Shown piece after piece: positions 1-11,784 of a stretch of DNA of 64,000 nucleotides. The stretch is taken from contig MNCI01033650.1 of assembly GCA_015680685.1 (NCBI GenBank), positions 906,596-970,595 on the forward strand. Direction: 5' to 3'. Numbering within the stretch: the first letter of the stretch is position 1; every line of letters starts with the position of its first letter. Under the pieces are notes generated by a model. The model worked only from the letters and a program-made list of their open reading frames with translations. It made no database searches and was not told the origin of the DNA. This DNA comes from Gnetum montanum (taxonomy: Eukaryota > Streptophyta > Gnetopsida > Gnetales > Gnetaceae). Both the position numbers and the translations under genes were made by a program.

Positions 1-295
1 GTATACGCCGGGCGTATAGGAATGGAAGACCATCATTCGGAGCCCAAAATTCGATTTTCAAGTGCTTGAGACCTGCTGGGAACCTTGGGGAAGGTCCTGG
101 GGGGTCTAGATGCTTGATTTTGGCACGTTTTGATGCATTTTTGGGGCCTGAAAGTTTGTCTACGCTGGCCTTACACTGGGCGTATAGGAATGAAAGACCA
201 TCATTCGGAGCCCAAAATTTGATTTTCAAGTGCCTGAGACCTNCTTAGCTTAATTTCTGTTTTCAAGTGTTAGCCAAAATTTTTGTGGTGTTTCA
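1..295 (-). repeat. R8: LTR end of an R7-type element, cut by the window start
   Basis: This is the 5' end of an LTR read on the minus strand. It closes with the same block as the right LTR of R7 (GCCAAAATTTT then GTGGTGTTTCA), and the reverse complement begins TGAAACACC as the other LTRs here do. It holds two copies, about 168 bp apart, of a repeat containing GGGCGTATAGGAATG, related to the GTATACGCTGG repeats in the R7 LTRs. Right of position 295 the sequence continues as RT coding sequence of R1, so it is an insertion into R1. An N lies at 243. Whether it is a solo LTR or the start of a full element cannot be seen. Confidence 0.7.
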
Positions 296-302
296 TACAA
301 GT

Positions 303-2687
303 CTTAAGAAATTACACAGATTATAGGGAAGGTTATAGTTTATCAGGTGGTTCATCTCGAGATTAACCGACAAGTTACACCCTATGCAACATTTGCTTAA
401 GAAGGGGGTTAATTTCGAATAGATGGACGATTGTCAGCGTGCGTTCGACAGCTTGAAGTAGGAACTTCAACGCTTGCCAACAGTTTTCCCACTGCAAAGG
501 GATCAACCATTCTATATCTATATCGCAACTTCAGACGTAGCCTTAGTAGCGTTACTCTGTCAAAAGAAGGATGATGGGTCGGAAGTACCCATCTACTACT
601 TGAGTCACGCTCTATGTGTGTATGAAATGAGGTATAACGAAGTAGAGCATAACTACTTAGCATTAGTATTTACGCTCAAAAAGTGCAGACATTATCTTTT
701 CCGTAGCCAAGTCAACATCATCTATAAAAATAACATCCTTAGGGCCATTATGCATAACTTATAAGAAAGTAGCAAAATAGCTTGTTGGAAGGCTATCACG
801 GCAGAATTCAATCTGCATTACATTGGCCAATCTTCTACGAAGGGCCAAGCGATAGCCGACCAATTAGTAACATCTCCTATTGACAGTCAAGCAAGCATAG
901 AGCCTAAATTTCCAGACGAATATGTACATAGTGTAAGCCCTGTCTTAACAGGTCCCAAAGCGACGTTATATTTCAACAGAGCTTCAACCGCTAGAGGTGG
1001 CAGTGCTGACACTGTTATTACGCTATCACCTGAGGATGTGCATCTTCACGCTTATCGCCTGACCTTCCCCTGTACGAACAATGTGGCAGAGTACGAGGGG
1101 CTCCTCAGAGGATTACTAGCTGCAAGCGAACTCGATGTTCGACACTTGGCAGTTAGGGGTGATTCGATGCTCGTTATCAATCAAATCACAGGAGTCTACG
1201 CCTGCAAAGCTGCACATTTGCAGCCCTACTGCGATATGGCTAAAGATCTTCTAAAGCAATTCTCGACCATCAATGCCTGACACGTGCCACGGAATGATAA
1301 CACACTGGCCGATGCACTGGCTACTCTGGCCTTAAACGTGCCCTCACATCTGCTTGACACTTGTCCTACTTTAATAACAGATTGTACAGGTCCTATCATT
1401 TAGGCGGCGCAAATATCCTCTCTTCTCGAAGAAAGCACGCCATAATGGTACGACAACATTAAGACTTACCTCCTACAAGGCGAGCTACCACATGAATTGA
1501 CACGCGCGTAGAAAGATGCAATCAGCAAGTGAGCAAGGCAATACGTAATCATAGGAGATAGTACTCTCTGTAGACGCTCTTTTAATGGTGTGCTGCTTAC
1601 CTGCGTTAATAAAGACCAAGCACAACATATCATTGGCGAGGTTCACGAGGGATTATGCGGAGGACACGTAGCACCACGGGCTATGGCTTCAAAAATTCGC
1701 CACTTAGGGTACTACTGGCCATGCATGAAAAAAGATTGCCTGACAAAGGTTAAAACTTGTGACACGTGTCAGCATCACGCAAATCTTATACACATGTTGC
1801 CTACAAAGTTACATATGACTCAGATAACATGGCCCTTTCAACGATGGGGACTAGACATTATAGGTCCCATCACGCCAAAATCTTCCACAGGTCATAGCTT
1901 CATAATTACTACAACTGAGTACTTCACGAAGTGGGTAGAAGCTATTCCTTTAAGGAAGATCACATCTCAACAGATTTTCCATTTCATCTTAGACAACATT
2001 GTAACCAGATTTGGTCTCCCAATGACTATCGTGACCGACAATGGACCACAGTTTAGTAGTATGGAAACCAAATCCTTCTGTGATAGCCTTGGCATTAAAT
2101 AATATTTTTCCATGCCCTACTACCCACAAGCGAATGGTCAAGCTGAAGCAACAAACAAAGTCATCATCAATTTGCTCAAGAAAATGCTCAATAGCAACAA
2201 GAGATGGTGGCATGAAAAAATCCTCTATGTGCTATGGGCATATCGTACTACATGTAGGATGGCTACAAACAGTACGCCCTATAGCCTAGTCTACGGATCT
2301 AAAGCAGTGCTGCCCCTCGAGTTGCAAATTCCTTCTCTGAGAATGGTCCTCTCCACGATTATAAATGAGGCTCAACACACCGAGTTCCAGATTATAGATT
2401 TGGACTCAGTAGAAGAGAAGCGAATACAGACGCTTGATACAATCGAAAAGTATCAAGACAAGAAGAGGCAAAAGCATCATCACAATCTTCAGTAGCGTCC
2501 TATCAAGAAAGGAGATTTAGTTCTCAAGGCTGTTCGCGAACCAGTAGGCAAATTCTCTACAAACTAGGAGGGCCCTTTCTTGGTGACTGATGCGTATAGT
2601 AGTGGAGCATTCAAGTTAGCGGATGTCAACGGCAACGAGTTACCAAACCTTGTCAATCATATATATCTGAAGCAGTACTACATATAG
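303..2687 (+). pseudogene. pol: Pol of R1: RT end, RNase H, second RNase H, integrase
   Basis: One reading frame covers the whole stretch without a frameshift, broken by about 13 in-frame stops. In order: the last RT segment (about 303-430), the gypsy RNase H (FYIYIATSD near 512, YNEVEH near 636, then HYLFRSQVN), the archaeal-type RNase H (NNVAEYEGLL near 1077, VRGDSMLVINQ near 1153, LADALATL near 1310), and the integrase (HEGLCGGH zinc finger near 1643, TCDTC near 1759, catalytic core GLDIIGP near 1850 and VTDNGPQF near 2032, third acid in QAEATNK near 2145). The C-terminal EGPFLVTDAY block precedes the last stop. Dual RNase H is known for the Tat lineage. The first aspartate of the second RNase H is asparagine here (YFNRAS). 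Many stops are TAG where sister copies have CAG or TGG. It is non-functional. Confidence 0.85.
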
Positions 2688-2713
2688 TTGCATCTCCAGT
2701 GTGAATATTAGGT

Positions 2714-3230
2714 ATGGCCACCATCGTTCGCTACGACGCTAAACTAGCAACAAACGTCCACTACGACATAAAACTGGCACTCCCCTCACTCGTCCACCAC
2801 GACGCTAAACTGGTACTGACCGTCCACCACGATGCAAAACTGGCAAGTTGTGATCGTCCGCTACGATGTAAAACTGACAATGTTGTACAGGTTCACCAAG
2901 ATGAAAAACTGGCATTTTTTGCACACATCTGCCATGACTCTAAACTGGCACCGGCTGTCCATCATGACATAAAACTGACAAAGGTAAGTAACCGTCTGCT
3001 GAGACGTAAAACTAGCACAAATCTGTCCTTGGGTCATGACATAAAACTGACATCCATAGCACGGTTTGCTGAGACCATAAATCAGCCCTGCCACCGTCTG
3101 CTACGACATAAAACTAGCATTTCTCAGTCCGCCCAAACTTTAAACTACGACCATGGTCTTCTAAGACTTAAAATCAGCAATGACAATCTCCCAGGACTTA
3201 AAATTGGGACTCAAAAATTGCTCTCACGCA
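2714..3230 (+). repeat. Array a of R1: degenerate hairpin tandem array after integrase
   Basis: At least a dozen degenerate units of roughly 30 bp follow the pattern GTCCACCACGAC plus a few bases plus TAAACTGGCA. Each contains GTC and GAC in inverted order six bases apart, able to form a small hairpin just before the TAAACT core. It lies directly after the integrase stop, as in R3, R5, R6 and R7. A reading frame happens to stay open across it and gives a repetitive HHDAKL peptide, which I regard as a by-product. Confidence 0.75.
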
Positions 3231-4365
3231 ACTCAAGCGAGCTTGATTATCTCTATGCAGCTGCAAGACACATGGGATGGGACACTGGGACAGTCCCAGC
3301 GTCACCACATCACCGGCATCCTACTGATTCCTTGGATATGCTGAAGGGCATACTACTGATCCCTCGGAGATACCGTCACTGCACCTGTTTCAATGGTGGT
3401 GCCTCTGAGAGGTTCGTTTCACCGTCCGGAGCCCCAAAGGTGTTCTCATCAACTACGGATTTGGGGATCTCCACTCATCATCACTATCAGGCTCTGGCTT
3501 CACAAATTCATCTGGCTAGTTCTTTGCATAACCAGTCAGATGCACTGAGTCTGATGTTCTTTGGCGGCGATATGCTGGGCTGAGCGTTAAGGATGAAAAC
3601 TTGGGCCTCGTGCTACAGTTCCTCCTTGATGGCCCGACCAATTTATCTTGCCTCTAATAGTACTTGTTTCAACAACCTCGCCTGCAATTCACACAGACAA
3701 TGGTATCCTCTGTTTTCTTCTTTGTTTGCAGGTTGCTTGCTTCGAGGATGTCGTTCAAAGATGCATTCATCTGAGTAGTGAAGTACAAATAGCGTTTTGA
3801 AATGGCTACTCAGGTTAGCTTGCCCACTTAGAAGTGCATCCCTATTCCCCTTATAATGCTACCCTCAGCTCTTACTGTACTTCATCTCTACCATCTGCTT
3901 CCCGTTTGCAAAATCTATGCATGCAGCACCTGCTTTCCGCATTCGCATTACAATCAAGTCCATAAACTGGCATAACACAATTCGCCTAACAGATGCAAAA
4001 AAAATGGGGCTGGCAGAATGGGTGAAACAGATCCACCCAGGCCATGCAGACGCAACATAATTCGTCTATGCAACCCCTTCATCTACAAAATGATGGCATA
4101 AATCCATGCTAATGCACCTGCAGGAGAAAGCCTAATTGCTTATGCATGAAGAAGACGTCCTTACTCATTTGAGTCTTCCCTGAACCTGTTTCCTCTTGTA
4201 CCATCCTATCTCCTACTTCCTCCAATCTTTTCTCTTCTATGTTGACAGGGCGACACTTGAGTAGCCATTGATGAATGCTGTTAGTACTTTTGCCTCTCCG
4301 GTGTTTTGTATTCTTTGTCGACATCTTTCGGGCAAGCCCTCTAACCATCAACAAAGAGGGGCCAT
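3231..4365 (+). other. 3' untranslated tail and polypurine tract of R1
   Basis: No coding sequence is supported here. The tail ends with the polypurine tract AACAAAGAGGGGCCA (4350-4364) directly before the LTR start TGAAACACC. The same junction, with minor changes, precedes the 3' LTRs of R3, R5 and R6. Confidence 0.65.
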
Positions 4366-5898
4366 TGAAACACCGTGAAAATTGTCAGTGGGCCTCAGGT
4401 GAAGATTTGCGATTCAGACAAAAGGACATGACAGAATTCCAGAAAGGAGAACAAGGCAAGGCAAAGAGGCGTGCGGCATTAAGACCTTGGTTTCCTTTTG
4501 CAGATTTCTTATCTTACTATGTTTTCCATCTTTATGCTATAGTACGCAATGTAGCGTAATGACGCTCAACGTAACATAGTTTGACATTAGAAGGCAGTTT
4601 ACTTCAGTAGATTTGGCAAAGCCTAAGGCCTAAGCAGTGTAATATGTGACCTCTCGTGTATTCTACTAAGTCTTTTGTCCAAGGGCATATTTATGCTCTG
4701 TTACACAAGGCAGCGTAACGAGCTTCAAAAATGTCAAAAAAGAATCCAAAGGAAGTGTAATAGGTCAAGTTACGCTCGTTACGCAACGCAGCGTACACAG
4801 CGTAATCCATCGCCAAGTTAATCATTGTTTATACTTCACTACGCTTGGCAGCATGAACCAGCGTAAAGCAGCTTGAGTCCCTTACTTGTGTGCTTTATTA
4901 CGCTCTTGCACGCGACGCAATGCGTACAAGCGTAATATAGCCCAAAATCAACTGAGACATGCCTGATCCACATTTGTTATCCATACGCACAATACGTAGA
5001 TGCGCGTATTGTGTGTAGTCATGAATTTCAATACAAGGACAGTCAAGTCAACGATCTTCTGAAAGGTTTGAAAGATGTGTCATTGCAGCCGTGCCTTCTC
5101 CATGTATTGTTAAACCTATAAATATCCCAGTTGGCGAAGAAAAACAAACAACACCGAGGCATAGAGAGAGAGAGAGAGAGAGCAGCATCTTTGCCAATCT
5201 TTTGGCAGCACTATCTGTTAACAGAGATAGGAGACATTTTGCTAGAACATTGGCAGCAGGAGCGATTACCCATTTGGTGAAGACACAACTTTCTCCATTG
5301 GTGATCGTTGGCAGTTTCAAGCAGAGACTACCTAAGGCAAAAGGAGTAGATCAGGGATCGAGAGACCAGCTGGTGTGGCTTGAGAGTTCTATTGGTCAGA
5401 AGCAGTTGATCAATAGACGTCAGAGCTTGACCTTCCTTGCATCCCATCTCTAGCCTACGAGGTAGATCAGACTCCATTCTGTACTTCTACTTAGATAGTT
5501 TTCTTGTTATTTTGTGTTAGCTTCACACAAGGCAATCAGGGTTTCCCCAGTGTAACGTGACATACAAAATATTTATTTTTTTGGGTCAAAGCCATAGATC
5601 TTGAAATCAAGCGTTTCTCTCGTGTCTGATTTCTTTTACCATGTTAGCGTTATCATTATTATAATTCATCTACATTGTTTTTCTCTCATTTTGCGACCCG
5701 TCGAATCAAATCGTTCCACGCAACATTCATAATCTTCATCGGTTTACTGATTTAGTAAGTCCCTGTTTGATCGACAAGACCATTCAGGGCACCGCGGATT
5801 CATTTTTCTCCAGCATAGCCCTCACACGGATCTGTGGCTAAGACTGTTTACACAGATTTTTTTTGGTATTCCAACTGCCGACATTTTCTATCGTAACA
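4366..5898 (+). repeat. 3' LTR of R1 (1533 bp)
   Basis: It begins TGAAACACCGTG after the polypurine tract and ends CTATCGTAACA. A TATA box TATAAATA lies at 5117-5124 and a GA dinucleotide run at about 5164-5182, in the likely start of the transcribed region. The last 150 bases resemble the reverse complement of 7149-7300, which marks the same LTR subfamily in R2. Short ORFs here (for example 5091-5453) have no coding support. Confidence 0.8.
5117..5124 (+). promoter_or_regulatory. TATA box of the R1 LTR
   Basis: The sequence CCTATAAATATCCC in the middle of the LTR matches the plant TATA consensus and aligns in position with TATA boxes of the other LTRs. The GA-rich tract lies about 45 bp downstream. 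Confidence 0.6.
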
Positions 5899-6902
5899 AG
5901 GGGGAGTTACACCAGGTAGCGGCATAGAGGCAACATCTTGGTCGAAGGTTGGCAGGATAGTCCTTGCCAGCAATGTTGCTTGTGGCATCCACAATTTGGT
6001 GGTTAGTGCAGATGGGGGAACCACCATCGGCTATGCTCTTGGGTACACTGCTTGCGTAGCCAGGGGCATAGGTAGTGGTCCTGCAACTGGGTTTAGCACT
6101 TGCGGGATGTGGCCTTGAAGGTGGGAATGGTGATGGTTTTACGTAGGATGCATGACAAGAGACATGTTGGAAGCCCACCATGCTATGGTGGCAGGCTCTG
6201 TCGTGCAAATTGGGAGCATAGCTAGTGTTGCAGGTATTGCATGCACATGCGGTGGCACAGGCACAGGCACATGATGAGGCAACTTAGGTAATTGTACCTA
6301 CTGAGGAATAACCTGTGATGGACCTTCACCTGGAAAGATAGTCGGAGAAAGAAAATGTAAACGCGGTGAACATGGGACTCGATCCATGTTAGACAAAGGT
6401 GTAGTGACCATGAACAACAGATTTATACGAGACGTTGTTGAGGGAGGGCCCATGGTGAAATCGGCATGATTGCCTCCCTTAGAGTGGGATTCTAGATCAT
6501 CCTGTCCATCATGAAGCACTTCTTCATGGAACATGGTTTCTAGTCCTTCTGGCGATGTCTTTGCCATCAACATTTGATCTAGGATCCACCTTTTTTGATC
6601 TATCAAGGGTATGAAAGTGGTAGACGTAGGAATGAGTTCTTTCTCGTCGTAGTACATGAGCTCGTATTCTCGTTTTTCCTCAACTTCTTGTGGATATAGA
6701 GGCAGATTTGCCACTAGCTTAGCACAGAGGAAATTGTAGTGTTCTCTGCACTGAGCTTGTTCCTCGGGCTCCTTGTTTTGTAGCCTAAGGAAGCGGCGTG
6801 GTCGCACTGGACTAGTTGGTTGCTCAACCACGGGGGCGTAACTTGCAGAGTCCAAGGGTTTTCGAGATTGGCAATGTCAACGGCTGTGGTTGATGTAACC
6901 AT
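5899..6902 (-). pseudogene. gag: Gag N-terminal part of R2, interrupted by R1
   Basis: The proposed ATG is at 6902 (MVTSTTAVDIANLE). A frameshift near 6830-6860 is needed to enter the next segment (QPTSPVRPRRFLRLQ). The diagnostic block is HYNFLCAKLVANLPLYP (about 6700-6755), matching RYSFLCAKVQVNLPL in R6 and QYNFICVKIQENLPI in R7, followed by KELIPTSTTFIPL. This N-terminal region precedes the retrotransposon gag core in this group; the core is not present because R1 interrupts the gene. It is broken by position and by frame. Confidence 0.65.
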
Positions 6903-7123
6903 TTTCAAAATAATGATGATAAAAGATAAAAATCGGGACAACATATGTGAACTAAGATAATAATCAGGGCTTTTTATCTCATAGGATTCCAAAGGAATCA
7001 TCAAAGCGACTGATCTGCACCACACGATTTCATAAACAACCTTGGAGGTATTACATTTTAGTTGATCGACAATGGGTACAGACAGCTTACAAGACTACCC
7101 ATAAAATGCAGATCGGCTATGAA

Positions 7124-7142
7124 GGCCCTTCTTCTAGCACTA
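7124..7142 (-). other. Primer binding site of R2
   Basis: On the minus strand, six bases after the LTR end, is TAGTGCTAGAAGAAGGGCC. It aligns with TGGTGCTATAAGGAGGGCC in R6 and TGGCGCTAGAAGGAGGGCC in R7. The initial TGG has become TAG. I do not assign the tRNA. Confidence 0.6.
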
Positions 7143-7148
7143 GAAAAT

Positions 7149-8581
7149 TGTAACGATGGAAAACGTCGGTCACTGGAAATACCGACGAAAATCTGTGGTA
7201 CACAGTTCTAACCACGGATCCATGCAACGACCGTGCTGGAGAAAAAAAATACGAGGTGCCCTGAACAGTCTTGTCGATCAGATAGGGACTTATTTAACCA
7301 GTAAGAGGTTTGGTAATAATTTCGATGGTGAAATGTAGATTATTTATAAAGCGATGTAATGTTGTTACCCCGAAAGTAATTGAAGATAACGCAAATGATT
7401 TAGATAAGATTGCCAAATCTGTCTAACTAGGGTGTAAGAGATCAGATTTGACAGATAATACGATCACAAGATCTGAGATTTAATTTATGAAAACAACATG
7501 TTTGATACAATGACTTCAGACAGACTTCAATTTGGACAAAGCATATGCCAATGACAAGAAAGTTATACAAAGATGAAACAAGCGAGGATCAATCTACCTT
7601 GATCTATCCAATCTGGGTGTAAGGAAGTTAGATCTGTGGGAGAATATCTGGTAGCCAATTTTTTCTGATCAAGAATTCTTGTCAATCACTTTTGACATTC
7701 TCATGATCGCTGATTCTCCTTTACTCTTTTGCCAGTCTTGAAAGAAAAATTTTGTCAACCCCTTGATCTTCATCAACTGGAGCATTTATAAGGTTAAGGT
7801 TAGGAGAGAAACACGATTTAAGTGACGTGTGTCCTACACTAATAAAATTCCATTGACTCAATGTGTTGTTGTTGAAGCTTACGACGCTATGCTGCGTAGT
7901 GCATCATAAACTACCCTCATGCAGGCTTTGGCAACAGACTATCCTTTGATTACGCTGTAATACGTTGGAGAGCATATTTTGGTGTATGATGTGCTTGTTG
8001 TTATTTGAAGTATGCTGCATTACACTAAATTACACATCGTAGCGTAATTTAGCATAAAATAATGAAACTGCAAAAGTTAAAGTGTTGTTGCTGCGCTTCC
8101 TTTATTTCTATCCTTTTCGGGGTTTTTACTATGCTGTGCTACATAAAGAAGCGTAATGGGCCCCTTAACAAGGAAAGAAAACTTGTTGAGACAATCGTTA
8201 TACTACAAAGTATTGCTTAGGACTTGAGATTTTTGTCGGGCTGTCGAAGTCTTGTATGCTTGCCATCCTTGATGCTATGGTGGGCTGTCTTTGATATTAC
8301 ACTACATAATGTGATGTTACGCTATGTAGCATAATACAGCGTAATTTGCCAAAAATTAAGATTTTTCAAACAGATAACTTGCGAAGTTGGAATCTTGGCC
8401 ACCATGCATCCTTCGCTTTGCTCCATCATCTGGAATTCACTTGTGCTATGCTACGCAGCGTGGCGGGACAAACCTTCGACTGAAAAGGAACTTGTCATAC
8501 CTCACCTTGTTGCAACCCTTTGTCTGAGTCACCAACTTTTTCGCTAAACTGTCAAGGCCTCGAAATTTTCACAGTGTTTCA
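7149..8581 (-). repeat. 5' LTR of R2 (1433 bp)
   Basis: On the minus strand it begins TGAAACACTGTGAAAATT (at 8581) and ends CCATCGTTACA (at 7149). It shares its terminal blocks with the R1 LTR, including the block around TAAGTCCCTATCTGATCG. It contains several imperfect palindromes of the TACGCTATGC type. The first five bases right of it are AGCAT, a candidate target duplication. Confidence 0.7.
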
Positions 8582-8760
8582 AGCATGTTTGCTATGATGT
8601 AAAACTAGCATAGATCATCTGCTAGGATGTTAAACTGGCACAACTAGTCTGCTATGACTATAAACTAGCACAACATGTCCACTACAATGTTAAACTGGCA
8701 CATATAGTCTACTGGGATCTTAAACCAACACATGGTCTACCAGGCCCTTAAACTAGGTTT
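8582..8760 (+). repeat. Array a of R3
   Basis: About six units of 25-35 bp of the form GTCTGCTATGAC plus a few bases plus TAAACTAGCAC, the same class as 36165-36350 in R6. The start is truncated by the R2 insertion. Confidence 0.75.
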
Positions 8761-10086
8761 GCGGCATGTCCCCAGCATGCATCTATACCAAGTACACATC
8801 AAGCGAGCATGCATAGTGCTGATGTGGGGTGGGAAGTGGCAATTCCAGAATGCATTTCACGACACAATGAGAACATGATCTGGAACATATGCAACCTCAC
8901 TACTCCTGGCATCTTGCTGATCCCCCAGAGATGTCATATGACATCTCACTGACCCCTTGAACCTACTGTCTCCATGGCCCATCACCCTCATGGTAGTTCC
9001 TTAGTTAGTGCCTGTGGCTGGAGTTCTGATAGTATTGTGGCCTAGCCACAATATTGTTACCCTCTAGCTCCCTGCCAGTGTCTGAGCTTAAATGACATTT
9101 AGCTATGTGTTAGCTGATCCCATAGCTGAACTAAGAATGCATGCCTTAGGCTGGGATTCCAAACCATTTGCACTCATAGAAACTCCTCACTCCTTCAATG
9201 CCAGCCCCTCCATGTTGATGCTACTGAAGCCATTGTTGGCCTTCCTACTTTGGACACCATGCACTAGCAAAGATGTCCAAGATCTTAAACAATGGTTGTA
9301 GCAAGCAAGACCTTTTCCCTCATTTTGCATCATGGCTATTTCTTCTATTTTTTTCTCTATCATGTTTGTAGGGTGTGTTTCGAAGAGGCATCGGCCGAAG
9401 GTGCATCTCACCATAGCAACAAATGCTACAGCGTTGCAAAGTGGTTGTCTTGACTAGCTTGACTACTCTAAAGTGCACATCCTATCCTACTTTATAAACT
9501 CCTTTCCTTTACCTTATTCCTTGCATCCACAATTCCTACTCACTCCCCTCTTTTACAAGCTTTTTTTCCAATGCCTATTAAGCCCTCCTGTTTGCTCAAC
9601 TGCAAAGTCCATGATGTGCCTAACATAGCTCGTCGTATGGGAAGCATCTGTAAGCAGGTTAAAGCCCCATACAGATACAACATAACTCATCTTGGGAAAG
9701 AAACACTTGTCCTGCAACAAGGTTATTTGTAAATGTAAACAGAAAAATAGTAAAAGGAAAAAGCTATTTCACAATCACCCTCTCCAAGCATTTTGACGAG
9801 AGGTCAAAGGTCGGTAAAAAAAAAAAGATGACCATGTGAACAACTCCCTCATGAGCACTCTGACAAGGGATTCTGCTAAGTTTCATCTTTATCCTTTTCC
9901 TGAACCTCCTTCCTTCCTACTTAGCCTTTTTCCCCAAAAAAACCAATGCAACACTCTCAAGTGCAACTAAGTGACATCTTGGTGATCACTGAACAACAAT
10001 GTTAGCATTTTGTCTTCTGTGGTATTTCGTATTCTTTGTCAACATCTCTTGGGCCCATCCTCAAGATGTTGACAAAGAGAGGCCAA
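8761..10086 (+). other. 3' untranslated tail and polypurine tract of R3
   Basis: Non-coding, conserved with R5 and R6; shared blocks include ATTGTGGCCTAGCCACAATA (about 9033-9052), itself a perfect inverted repeat. It ends in GTTGACAAAGAGAGGCCAA at 10068-10086, the polypurine tract. Short ORFs at 9092-9301 and on the opposite strand show no conserved protein. Confidence 0.6.
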
Positions 10087-10319
10087 TGAAACACCCTAAA
10101 TTTTCAGGGTATCCTTGCTTCACCAAGTCATCATAATTCAAGCAGCATCATGTCACTTCAGCAAGAAATGGATGTTTCGAGTTTAGGTTGTACAATTTGG
10201 ACAATTTTCTATCTGGGTAATTTTTCCAGCTGACAACCTACATAGAAGCGATACAGAGAGTTGTCGGCGGTGCTCAAAATACGTAAAATAGTTTGGCAAG
10301 TTTTCTAGTTAAGGAGTTT

Positions 10320-10960
10320 GCTATGCTACACTACGCTATATAGCATAGTAGGCTTCAAGAGACAGTTATTCAAATAGTCAATCATAAATTGTTGCAAGAT
10401 AAGATGCTATGCTACGCAGTGTAGCATAGCGTAGTGAGAGAAAGACTAGAAGGCTCGACCTACTTAGTGATTTCAAATTCACTCATTCAGTGCCTCTGAC
10501 CTTTGAAAATAGTTGCTTCACTTGACTCCAAGTTCTTTCGCAATGGCTTCTTCACCAAAAAATAGCAAACTTAGCAAAAAGTAGGTCATGTCGATTGCTA
10601 CACTATGATAGGCTACATAGCGTAGAAATTCTACTAGAGCAATGAAAGGCATCTCAAAGGGTGGGATTAGCAAGTTCACAAGTTTTGCAGTGCAGAAAAG
10701 CAAAGTTTACAAATTGGCGACGTTTTTATGACAAAGGCCAGCTGCTACGCTATGCTATGATACATAGCGTAGCAAGTATGCAAAAAGCAGTCGAAGCACT
10801 TCAAAGGTTTCCAACACATGCTGTAGGATGCAAGACAAGTTTTTGCCTTGAACTTGTGGCTATGCTATGCTATGCTATATAGCGTAGCACAGAGTAGCAA
10901 GATGCTACGCTACGCCAATATGCTACACTACAAAGTATAGCACAACATAGCAAGAAGTTA
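10320..10960. repeat. Cluster of TACGCTATGCTA palindromes in the R3 LTR
   Basis: At least four imperfect inverted repeats (about 10322-10352, 10408-10432, 10743-10771 and 10857-10960) combine GCTACGCT or GCTATGCT with AGCGTAGC or AGCATAGC. Similar clusters occur upstream of the TATA box in the R5 and R6 LTRs. Confidence 0.6.
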
Positions 10961-11160
10961 CACTACATCAATGCACTTCACCTATTTGCACCATTGGCAC
11001 ACATCTCCAAGTTCTAACATTGCAATTACGACATGGCAGGCTCATAATTATAGCATGGCAAGCTCGTCCAATGATCATGCTTGTCCATGCAGCATAGACA
11101 AGTCAACACGGGCCCAGGACACATGGTGTCCAAACCACACCTTTCACATGCCTTTGGCCC

Positions 11161-11168
11161 TATAAATA
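11161..11168 (+). promoter_or_regulatory. TATA box of the R3 LTR
   Basis: TATAAATA directly after GGCCC, at the same relative place as in the R6 LTRs (21905 and 38313). Confidence 0.6.
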
Positions 11169-11784
11169 CCCTAATGAGCAATGCTCAAAAGGGTAGGTAG
11201 TTTGGCTAGTTGGCGAATTGGTTGGTTGGCAAGAAAAAAGTTAGCATTGTATTCTTGAGCATTGTAAACATTTTGTTTGACACTGTAAATAGTTGGCACT
11301 CTTCTTTGGCATTCTACTTTGCTCTTTCCTGCTAACCCCCATAGCATTTTGCATTGTTGACTCTTGAGTCCACGTTCAAGCATACAACTATCTTACTCTA
11401 AACGTCTTGGTTACTCTTGGGATCCCTATACCCCTTAGCACCGTGCAATCAATTGTATCCACCTTGATAGTGTGAAGTCACATTCTTGAAGTGGTGCATT
11501 TTTCTAACTACATTTTACTTTGTTTTCATGCTTATCATTTCATTTTACATTGTTTTCTACCCCTTTGCATTTTAAATGTTACTTTAAGCTATAAATCCCA
11601 TGTTCAAATTATTCGTTTGCAAAAGGTTATATTAACACCAACTAAGTCCCTGTCTAATCGACCAGACCATCCAGGGTGCCCCGTTTCTATTTTATCTAGC
11701 ACGGCCCTCACACAGATCCAAGGTTAAGACTATCATGACTGACAACCTCTTAGTGTTTTTCATCCACCGACATTTTCAGTCACA

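Larger units (their letters stand above)
296..5898 (+). mobile_element. R1: 3' portion of a Ty3/gypsy (Tat-like) retrotransposon
   Basis: This plus-strand element enters from the left, interrupted by R8, and runs through the end of RT, RNase H, second RNase H, integrase, a tandem array, a 3' tail, a polypurine tract and a 3' LTR ending at 5898. Right of 5898 the sequence switches abruptly to minus-strand gag of R2, so R1 is inserted in R2. The five bases after the LTR are AGGGG, a candidate target duplication whose partner lies outside the window. The LTR is of the same subfamily as that of R2 (7149-8581). Confidence 0.8.
5899..8581 (-). mobile_element. R2: 5' portion of a minus-strand Ty3/gypsy element
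   Basis: Read on the minus strand it has a 5' LTR (8581 to 7149), a primer binding site, a short leader and the N-terminal part of gag, which is cut at 5899 by insertion of R1. The remainder should lie beyond the left edge of the window. R2 is itself inserted in the 3' tail of R3: array sequence of R3 starts directly at 8582. Confidence 0.7.
8582..11784 (+). mobile_element. R3: 3' end of a plus-strand Ty3/gypsy element
   Basis: It contains the post-integrase array, the 3' tail, a polypurine tract and the 3' LTR. Coding parts should lie to the left, outside the window and beyond R2. The tail from about 8760 to 9300 aligns with the R6 tail (36355-36900) and with the R5 tail on the opposite strand. 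The right end abuts minus-strand pol of R4, with ATAGG as candidate target duplication at 11785-11789. Confidence 0.75.
10087..11784 (+). repeat. 3' LTR of R3 (1698 bp)
   Basis: It begins TGAAACACCC and ends TTTTCAGTCACA. A TATA box (TATAAATA) is at 11161-11168 after GGCCC. The end segment with AAGTCCCTGTCTAATCGACC is shared with the R5 and R6 LTRs. The region 10320-10960 is packed with palindromes built from GCTACGCTATGC and its complement. Confidence 0.8.

Noticed and set aside
2714-3583. Open frame of 289 codons with repeated HHDAKL peptides
   Set aside because: It is a translation of the tandem hairpin array and runs into the non-coding tail. The other copies of the array do not keep the frame open.
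5091-5453. Open frame of 120 codons
   Set aside because: It lies wholly inside the R1 LTR next to a GA repeat, and there is no conserved counterpart.
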